Source: Niveispirillum sp. (GTDB lineage: Bacteria; Pseudomonadota; Alphaproteobacteria; Azospirillales; Azospirillaceae). From it: DNA of 8,742 nt. Location of the stretch: contig JAEMSB010000163.1 in the NCBI GenBank assembly GCA_016463045.1, forward strand, positions 1 through 8,742. Direction: 5' to 3'. The translations under genes and the position numbers were made by a program. Positions 1 through 4,329 of the stretch are shown here, piece by piece (the first letter of the stretch is position 1; every line of letters starts with the position of its first letter). A model generated the notes under the pieces. It saw nothing but the letters and a program-made list of their open reading frames with translations, did not search any database and had not been told where the DNA came from.

Positions 1-1705
1 CCGCGATGTCCGGCGACAGGGGCACGGCCCGGGTCTTCAACAGTTCGCGGGCCTCTTCCAATGGCCGCCCCTGACGCAGCAGGCGGTCGGCCCGGCGCCC
101 CTCTGCGATCCATTGCTGCGCTTCGGCCTCCAACCGCGCCCGGATACGCAGGGCTTGACGATGTTCGGCAATCCAGGCCACGGCGCGTGGCCATTGCCGC
201 AGCAGCGCCTCATGCGCGACCCCGAATACCGGCTCCCGCCCGTGCGAAAGGCTGACGAACAGCCGCTGATCGACAAAATTCGTGACCAGTTGCCGTTCTT
301 CCGCCGTGGCCAGAACGGACCAGGGTGCGCGAAGGCTGCGGGCATTGCCATCGGCCCCACCCGCCGCCACAATCAGGGAGAAGATGCGGGGAAGGGCGGC
401 CTGTGCCTGTGGCGGCAATCCTTCCAGGATGGCTTCCGCCCGCCTTCCGATAGCCCCGTCAATGCCACCCAGCTTGCGATACGCCTCAATGGTCAGCTCG
501 CGCGTCGGGCTGCGCTGAAGATAAAGCTGTTGCAGCGTATATTGCAGAAGCGGCAATGCATCGGTGTTGTTGGCAACCCCCTCGCACAGAAGATCATCCA
601 GATGTTCGTTGCTGTTCAGGTCGATGCCGAAACTGAGGCCGGCCATCTCCGCCGGTCGGCGGATCATCTGTGCAATCTCGGCACGGGTCGGCGGTTCCAG
701 ATCGAAATGCGCGCCCGTTTCCTTGCCGGCCATCAACAGCGGCTCGCGCGCCAGATCGGGGTAGAAATCGTTGCGGCAGGCGCCGATCACGGCAAACGGC
801 CCCAGCCGGGCCAGCCGGTCCAGCGCCGTCAGGAATTGTGAGCGCTGCAGAATGCCCGCCATGGGCGTGTTGAACAGGGCCTCCATCCGGTCGATGAACA
901 GGATGAAGCGCGCGGGATTGCGGCCCGGCTCGTCGGGATGGCGGGCGCCGGGCGGCAGGCTTTCGCCCTCGCCGGTCAGGGCGGTGCCGATGCTTTCGGC
1001 GCTGTGGCCCGCAAATAGCGGCTCACCATCGCGCTCCAGGTCCAGCAGCGCGCCCCCCAGCGCCGTGGGCAGCGGCAGATTGGCGACATCGCCCAGATCC
1101 AGGCTGGCAATGCCCTCCACCCGGAAACCACCGCTTCCGGCGGTCAGGGCCGGCAGCAGCCCCGCTTGGATCAGGGAGGTCTTGCCACTGCCGCTGGGTC
1201 CTAGAACCAGAACGAACGGGCGCCCTGCCGCCAGCCGCCCCGCCATCGCCGCGCAAAGCCGCGTGACGGCGGTTTCCCGCCCGAAAAACACATCGGCATG
1301 GGCCGCGTCAAACGGGTCCAGCCCGATATAGGGCGACGCCCGCGTCCAGGTTTCCTCCACCGCGCCGGCCCCATATCCCGGCGGGAACGTGACCGGGGCC
1401 AGGGTGCGATAGCCGCGTTTGCGGATATTCTCGATATAGACGGGGTCGGTGGAACTGTCGCGCAGGGCGCGGCGCAGCTGGGCAATGGCCTTATGGACCT
1501 GATTTTCCCCCACCACCACGCCGTCCCAGCACAGATGCAGCAGGTCATCGGCACTCAATATCGTGCCCGCCCGGTGGCAGAGCGCCGACAGCACATCCAT
1601 GGCGCGGGGTTCGATCTGTGTTTCGGCGGTTTCCGCGACATGGCGGACCCGACACATCCTTACATCCACCTGCCAATCGCCAAACTTGAAGCTGCTGCTT
1701 TTCAA
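1..1705 (-). CDS. Winged-helix DNA-binding domain fused to nSTAND-type NTPase, transcriptional regulator (partial, C-terminus beyond left edge)
   Basis: An uninterrupted minus-strand frame of 568 codons runs from 1705 off the left edge. Residues about 5-105 form an OmpR/CadC-type winged helix: a FKFGDWQVD opening strand, EPRAMDVLSAL, then VVVGENQVHKAIAQLRRAL as recognition helix and the ENIRKRGYR wing. A P-loop NTPase follows, with Walker A GPSGSGKTS at 169-177, a Walker B-like strand FILFIDRMEALF ending near 278, an ACRNDFYPDL sensor-like segment (309-318), NTDALPLLQYTL (380-391) and VAHEALLRQWP (496-506). These are hallmarks of nSTAND1 NTPases. The last visible stretch, with LLRQGRPLEEARELL, resembles the linker that in relatives leads to a C-terminal repeat or sensor region, which is not visible here. 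By family knowledge it is a cytoplasmic ATP-dependent signal-integrating transcription factor; target and ligand are unknown. Start: TTG at 1703-1705 with AAAGGA six bases upstream and an in-frame stop a little further up. The first ATG is codon 17 and would remove the first strands of the winged helix. It is divergent from the gene at 2130, which is the obvious candidate target. Confidence 0.85.
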   Translation of the reverse strand, partial: MKSSSFKFGDWQVDVRMCRVRHVAETAETQIEPRAMDVLSALCHRAGTILSADDLLHLCWDGVVVGENQVHKAIAQLRRALRDSSTDPVYIENIRKRGYRTLAPVTFPPGYGAGAVEETWTRASPYIGLDPFDAAHADVFFGRETAVTRLCAAMAGRLAAGRPFVLVLGPSGSGKTSLIQAGLLPALTAGSGGFRVEGIASLDLGDVANLPLPTALGGALLDLERDGEPLFAGHSAESIGTALTGEGESLPPGARHPDEPGRNPARFILFIDRMEALFNTPMAGILQRSQFLTALDRLARLGPFAVIGACRNDFYPDLAREPLLMAGKETGAHFDLEPPTRAEIAQMIRRPAEMAGLSFGIDLNSNEHLDDLLCEGVANNTDALPLLQYTLQQLYLQRSPTRELTIEAYRKLGGIDGAIGRRAEAILEGLPPQAQAALPRIFSLIVAAGGADGNARSLRAPWSVLATAEERQLVTNFVDQRLFVSLSHGREPVFGVAHEALLRQWPRAVAWIAEHRQALRIRARLEAEAQQWIAEGRRADRLLRQGRPLEEARELLKTRAVPLSPDIA

Positions 1706-1711
1706 GGGAGA

Positions 1712-1717
1712 TCCTTT
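1712..1717 (-). promoter_or_regulatory. Ribosome-binding site deciding a TTG start
   Basis: On the minus strand the sequence reads AAAGGA, then six bases, then TTG at 1705. No comparable purine box precedes the first in-frame ATG (codon 17), so this site favours the TTG start. That start also restores the full N-terminus of the winged-helix domain. Confidence 0.65.
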
Positions 1718-1752
1718 GCCGTCAGGGGACAGGCGCTAAAATTATTGTTAGC

Positions 1753-1763
1753 AATATGACTAT
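1753..1763 (-). promoter_or_regulatory. Left copy of 11-bp inverted pair (ATAGTCATATT), candidate operator
   Basis: The minus strand reads ATAGTCATATT here, about 48 bases upstream of the regulator's TTG start. The identical 11-mer occurs on the plus strand at 2016-2026, pointing towards the other gene. Each copy therefore has the same orientation relative to the gene it precedes. This fits a shared operator or promoter element of a divergent pair. Function is inferred. Confidence 0.45.
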
Positions 1764-1861
1764 TAGACGGGCCAGACCTACGAATGCCACTGTTTTGAAG
1801 GCTTTTGTAAAGTGATGCCCCCGGCAAACCGTACAAACACGCCCCCACCCATTCTCCCATG

Positions 1862-1897
1862 AATAGTTTTAGGAATAGAGCCGTGTATAGGGCCGCA
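1862..1897 (+). repeat. Three imperfect 12-bp tandem units with phased ATAG
   Basis: Consecutive 12-mers read AATAGTTTTAGG, AATAGAGCCGTG and TATAGGGCCGCA, so ATAG recurs at 1863, 1875 and 1887 with an exact 12-bp step. Units two and three also share GCCG at the same place. Direct repeats of roughly this size are the usual binding format of OmpR-type winged-helix proteins, the class of DNA-binding domain encoded next door. The assignment as a binding site is inference. Confidence 0.35.
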
Positions 1898-2015
1898 CCA
1901 TGCGCTTCGTTGCGTACCGCTTAAAGAAATTCGGCTCATGTGCAGGACGGCGGGCGCCTTCATGACCAGCCCATTAAAATAGAATACATTAATATTGATA
2001 CGCGATTAAGAGCAT

Positions 2016-2026
2016 ATAGTCATATT
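2016..2026 (+). promoter_or_regulatory. Right copy of 11-bp inverted pair (ATAGTCATATT), candidate operator
   Basis: This is the plus-strand copy of the 11-mer also found inverted at 1753-1763, lying about 104 bases before the ATG at 2130. With the preceding T the block begins TATAGT, which resembles a -10 hexamer, so the shared sequence may be a promoter core rather than a regulator site. No well-spaced -35 accompanies it. Confidence 0.45.
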
Positions 2027-2052
2027 ACCCATGGCGCTATAAGTCAAACCGT

Positions 2053-2119
2053 ACCCCACGGGGTGCCCGTCGGCGCTTCGCCTTGAACCGCCAAGACCAA
2101 TTCAACAATTTACAATTGG
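2053..2119 (+). promoter_or_regulatory. Structured 5' leader with a possible ribosome-site-masking hairpin
   Basis: Three short inverted repeats lie in the leader of the PixA/AidA-family gene: ACCCC/GGGGT (2053-2064), GGCG/CGCC (2072-2082), and CCAATT (2097-2102) pairing with AATTGG (2114-2119). The last overlaps the GG of the GGAG ribosome-binding site (2118-2121). A nested CAATT/AATTG pair (2106-2118) offers an alternative fold. Each stem is short, so regulation by structure is only a possibility. Confidence 0.3.
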
Positions 2120-2121
2120 AG
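2118..2121 (+). promoter_or_regulatory. Ribosome-binding site GGAG
   Basis: GGAG lies eight bases before the ATG at 2130. It supports that start over the out-of-frame ATG at 2123. Confidence 0.6.
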
Positions 2122-2129
2122 CATGGGCA

Positions 2130-2516
2130 ATGACTCAGCAGAATGTGAATGTGATCTGCGTGTTTGACACCGAGACGACGCAAGAAAACGGCCCCAATGT
2201 CGCCGCCACCGTCTACATGATTAGCGACCAGGGCCCCAGCGCTGCGGGCCAGGGCACCAGTGAACTGACGATCACCGTGAATGTCGGCGACACGATCACC
2301 TGGACTCTGGTGCCGCTGCTCAGTTTCATGTCGGTGTCCTACACCGGCTTTGAGCAGACGGCGGGCACCGGCGTGCTGTCGACGCGGCAGATTTCATCGA
2401 CCCAGTGGACGGCCAACTGCCTGGGCAGCGGGCAGGTCACCTATCATTTCAACCTGCAGATCGCCAACGACGGGAACACCTATTGGTGGGACCCGTTCAT
2501 CACCATCAATCCCTGA
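2130..2516 (+). CDS. PixA/AidA-family small cytoplasmic protein
   Basis: A complete 128-residue protein with a good ribosome-binding site and a terminator behind it. The N-terminus VNVICVFDTET, the central strands ELTITVNVGDTITWTLVPL and the end YHFNLQIANDG...YWWDPFITI match, from memory, the pattern of the PixA/AidA family (a VxVxxVxDTE opening and a closing W-D-P-x-I-x-hydrophobic strand). It looks all-beta, with no signal peptide, no membrane segment and few charges. Known relatives are PixA, a cytoplasmic inclusion-body protein of Xenorhabdus, and AidA of Ralstonia and Burkholderia, which is quorum-sensing controlled. The biochemical role of the family is not established. This copy is short compared with the roughly 170-190 residues I recall for relatives, and it is not methionine-rich as PixA is. 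It is transcribed alone, divergently from the winged-helix NTPase gene, which may control it. No lux-box-like site was recognised upstream. Family assignment is moderately sure; function is unknown. Confidence 0.7.
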   Translation: MTQQNVNVICVFDTETTQENGPNVAATVYMISDQGPSAAGQGTSELTITVNVGDTITWTLVPLLSFMSVSYTGFEQTAGTGVLSTRQISSTQWTANCLGSGQVTYHFNLQIANDGNTYWWDPFITINP

Positions 2517-2523
2517 TGAACCC

Positions 2524-2545
2524 TGCGGCGACACCGTACGCCGCA
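2524..2545 (+). other. Stem-loop just upstream of the terminator
   Basis: TGCGGCG (2524-2530) pairs perfectly with CGCCGCA (2539-2545) across an 8-base loop, starting 8 bases after the stop codon. It abuts the terminator hairpin and shares one base with it, giving two tandem stem-loops. It may stabilise the 3' end of the transcript. Confidence 0.5.
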
Positions 2546-2589
2546 ACCGCCACCCCTTTCGTCATGAAGGGGGTGGCGGTTCTGTTTTC
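2545..2589 (+). terminator. Rho-independent terminator of the PixA/AidA-family gene
   Basis: The arm from 2545 to 2560 pairs with 2566-2581 in a 16-pair stem (one U-G pair, at 2557/2569) around a 5-base loop GTCAT. A T-rich run, TTCTGTTTT, follows at 2580-2588. This is a textbook intrinsic terminator. It insulates the small gene from the propionyl-CoA operon that follows. Confidence 0.9.
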
Positions 2590-2590
2590 G

Positions 2591-2619
2591 ACCCCATGGG
2601 TCGGGCCGGCACCCCATGG
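2591..2619 (+). repeat. Two 9-bp direct repeats ACCCCATGG, 20 bp apart
   Basis: ACCCCATGG occurs at 2591-2599 and again at 2611-2619, about two helical turns apart and just upstream of the GCAAA-box cluster. Each contains the palindrome CCATGG. No function can be assigned. Confidence 0.3.
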
Positions 2620-2628
2620 ATGGATCGA

Positions 2629-2720
2629 TTTGCAAATTCGCAAAATTTGCAATCTGCGCCGATCGCCTTCGCAAATCCACACCCATCCACGCCTTCCCCT
2701 GCTGCTTCATAATTCGCAAA
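2629..2720 (+). promoter_or_regulatory. GCAAA-box cluster, candidate PccR/ScfR-type operator of pccB
   Basis: Five copies of an 8-mer close to TTTGCAAA precede pccB: TTTGCAAA (2629-2636), TTCGCAAA (2637-2644), TTTGCAAT (2646-2653), TTCGCAAA (2668-2675) and TTCGCAAA (2713-2720). The first three also form a perfect inverted repeat, TTGCAAAT (2630-2637) and ATTTGCAA (2645-2652), around 7 bases. From family knowledge, the short-chain acyl-CoA regulator PccR of Rhodobacter sphaeroides acts through paired TTTGCAAA motifs upstream of pccB. The match of motif and target gene makes a PccR-like operator likely. Spacing here differs from the paired arrangement I recall (a 4-bp gap), and the regulator gene is not in the window. 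The last copy is only 44 bases from the pccB start and could overlap the transcription start. Confidence 0.7.
2708..2713 (+). promoter_or_regulatory. Possible -10 element for the pcc operon
   Basis: CATAAT matches TATAAT at five of six bases and lies 51 bases before the pccB start codon, in the only AT-rich spot after the GCAAA cluster. It overlaps the last TTCGCAAA copy by one base. The position 17 bases upstream (ATCCAC) is a poor -35, which would suit an activator-dependent promoter. This is weak evidence. Confidence 0.3.
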
Positions 2721-2764
2721 CTCCGCCCAAACTCCCATGAACCATTCTACGGGGCGGATTTCCC

Positions 2765-4297
2765 ATGCAGGACGTGCTGGTACGGTTGGAAAATATGCGG
2801 GCCGGCGCCCGCCTGGGCGGTGGTGAAAAGCGCATCGCGGGCCAGCATTCCAAGGGCAAGCTGACGGCGCGCGAACGGATCGAAATCCTGCTGGACGAGG
2901 GCTCGTTCGAAGAATGGGACATGTTCGTCGAACATCGCTGCGCCGATTTCGGGATGGAGGCGCAGAAGGTTCCCGGTGACGGCGTCGTCACCGGTCATGG
3001 CACCATCAATGGCCGTCTGGTCTTCGTCTTCTCCCAGGATTTCACCGTCTTCGGCGGCTCCCTGTCAGAGGCGCATGCCGAGAAGATCTGCAAGATCATG
3101 GACCAGGCCATGAAGGTCGGCGCCCCCGTCATCGGCCTGAATGACAGCGGCGGTGCCCGCATCCAGGAAGGCGTGGCCAGCCTCGGTGGCTATGCCGAAG
3201 TGTTTCAGCGCAATGTCCTGGCCTCTGGCGTCGTCCCGCAGATTTCCCTGATCATGGGCCCCTGCGCCGGTGGTGCCGTCTATTCCCCCGCCATGACCGA
3301 CTTCATCTTCATGGTGAAGGACAGCTCCTACATGTTCGTCACCGGCCCCGACGTGGTGAAGACGGTGACGCATGAGGTGGTGACGGCCGAAGAACTGGGC
3401 GGGGCCGTGACCCATACGGCCAAGTCCGGCGTGGCCGATCTGGCTTTCGAGAATGACGTGCAGGCGCTGCTGGAAACCCGCCGTCTGGTGGATTTCCTGC
3501 CTTTGTCGAACCGGGAAAAGCCGCCCTCGCGCCCCACGCCCGATCTGGCCGACCGCCCGGAAATGTCGCTCGACACCCTGGTCCCGGCCAATCCCAACAA
3601 GCCGTATGACATGAAGGAACTGATCTCGAAGATCGTGGACGAGGGCGATTTCTTCGAGATTCAGCCGGACTACGCCAAAAACATCATTGTCGGCTTTGGC
3701 CGCATGCAGGGTTCGACCGTCGGCTTCGTGGCGAACCAGCCCATGGTGCTGGCCGGCTGCCTGGATATCGACAGCTCGATCAAGGCCGCCCGCTTCGTGC
3801 GGTTCTGCGATGCCTTCAACATCCCCATCGTCACCCTCGTGGATGTCCCCGGCTTCCTGCCGGGCACGTCCCAGGAATATAACGGCATCATCAAGCATGG
3901 GGCCAAGCTGCTGTTCGCCTATGCCGAGGCCACCGTGCCCAAGGTCACCCTGATCACGCGCAAGGCCTATGGCGGTGCCTATGACGTGATGGCATCCAAG
4001 CATCTGCGCGGCGACGTCAACTATGCCTGGCCGACGGCTGAAATCGCGGTCATGGGGCCGAAGGGTGCTGTGGAGATCATCTTCCGCGGCGATATCGGCG
4101 ACCCAGCCAAGATCGAGGCGCGGACCGAGGAATACCGCCAGAAATTCGCCAATCCCTTCGTGGCGGCGGGTCGCGGCTATATCGACGACGTCATCATGCC
4201 CCACAATACCCGCCGCCGCCTGTGCAAGGCGCTGTCGATGCTGAAGAACAAGCAGCTCCAGAACCCCTGGAAGAAGCACGACAATCTGCCGCTCTGA
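2765..4297 (+). CDS. pccB: Propionyl-CoA carboxylase beta subunit (carboxyltransferase)
   Basis: A 510-residue protein, the usual length for PccB. It transfers carboxyl from carboxybiotin on PccA to propionyl-CoA, giving (S)-methylmalonyl-CoA in the cytoplasm. It has two crotonase-like carboxyltransferase halves. The N-half shows the signature GGEKRIAGQHSKGKLTARER, the loop DSGGARIQEG (127-136) and GPCAGGAVYSPA (165-176), whose glycines form an oxyanion hole. The C-half shows VDVPGFLPGTSQE (359-371) and KAYGGAYDVM (400-409), the second oxyanion region. An aspartate in the C-half acyl-binding pocket separates propionyl- from acetyl-specific enzymes; its alignment was not checked here. The start at 2765 has a GGGGCGGA purine stretch about six bases upstream and gives the standard N-terminus. 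It is the first gene of the operon, behind the GCAAA-box cluster, with only 32 bases before pccA. An acetyl-CoA carboxylase beta role is less likely given the adjacent mutase. Confidence 0.96.
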   Translation: MQDVLVRLENMRAGARLGGGEKRIAGQHSKGKLTARERIEILLDEGSFEEWDMFVEHRCADFGMEAQKVPGDGVVTGHGTINGRLVFVFSQDFTVFGGSLSEAHAEKICKIMDQAMKVGAPVIGLNDSGGARIQEGVASLGGYAEVFQRNVLASGVVPQISLIMGPCAGGAVYSPAMTDFIFMVKDSSYMFVTGPDVVKTVTHEVVTAEELGGAVTHTAKSGVADLAFENDVQALLETRRLVDFLPLSNREKPPSRPTPDLADRPEMSLDTLVPANPNKPYDMKELISKIVDEGDFFEIQPDYAKNIIVGFGRMQGSTVGFVANQPMVLAGCLDIDSSIKAARFVRFCDAFNIPIVTLVDVPGFLPGTSQEYNGIIKHGAKLLFAYAEATVPKVTLITRKAYGGAYDVMASKHLRGDVNYAWPTAEIAVMGPKGAVEIIFRGDIGDPAKIEARTEEYRQKFANPFVAAGRGYIDDVIMPHNTRRRLCKALSMLKNKQLQNPWKKHDNLPL

Positions 4298-4329
4298 TCC
4301 GACGCGCCCGCACGAAGAGGCACCGTAAA

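Larger units (their letters stand above)
1706..2129. other. Divergent intergenic region (424 bases), locally AT-rich
   Basis: This stretch separates the divergent regulator and PixA/AidA-family genes and has no convincing coding sequence. Its composition differs from the rest of the window, with AT-rich blocks at about 1736-1766, 1861-1890 and 1974-2028. It contains an 11-bp inverted pair (1753-1763 / 2016-2026), three 12-bp phased ATAG repeats (1862-1897) and short hairpins in the leader of the plus-strand gene. WATAG occurs seven times on the two strands: five on plus at 1862, 1874, 1886, 1978 and 2015, and two on minus at 1760-1764 and 2037-2041. Promoters for both genes must lie here, but no canonical -35/-10 pair with good spacing is evident. 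A TTGATA at 1995-2000 and a TATAGT at 2015-2020 are individually promoter-like but only 14 bases apart. Confidence 0.7.

Noticed and set aside
113..841. 242-codon plus-strand frame across the NTPase gene
   Set aside because: The opposite strand encodes a continuous winged-helix/nSTAND protein with all expected motifs; this frame is its complement.
1201..1554. 117-codon minus-strand frame starting with ATG inside the regulator
   Set aside because: It is in a different frame from the domain-bearing one and yields a cysteine/tryptophan/arginine-rich peptide with no domain.
1778..1963. 61-codon minus-strand frame in the divergent intergenic region
   Set aside because: No convincing ribosome-binding site, no recognisable features, and it would fill the only available promoter region.
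1900..1965. 21-residue plus-strand frame starting MRFVAYRLKKFG
   Set aside because: No ribosome-binding site before the ATG and no supporting feature; short frames of this size arise by chance.
1706..2129. CRISPR array, tRNA, riboswitch or insertion sequence in the large gap
   Set aside because: No regularly spaced long repeats, no cloverleaf, no recognised aptamer core and no transposase or terminal inverted repeats were seen. A cobalamin riboswitch before the B12-dependent mutase gene was also looked for in the 86-base gap and not found.
3065..4279. 404-codon open frame antisense to pccB
   Set aside because: Shadow of pccB codon bias: histidine/aspartate/glycine-rich product without a recognisable domain.
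4222..4329. Upstream extension of pccA overlapping pccB
   Set aside because: The ATG at 4330 has a good ribosome-binding site and gives the standard biotin carboxylase N-terminus. The extension translates pccB sequence out of frame.
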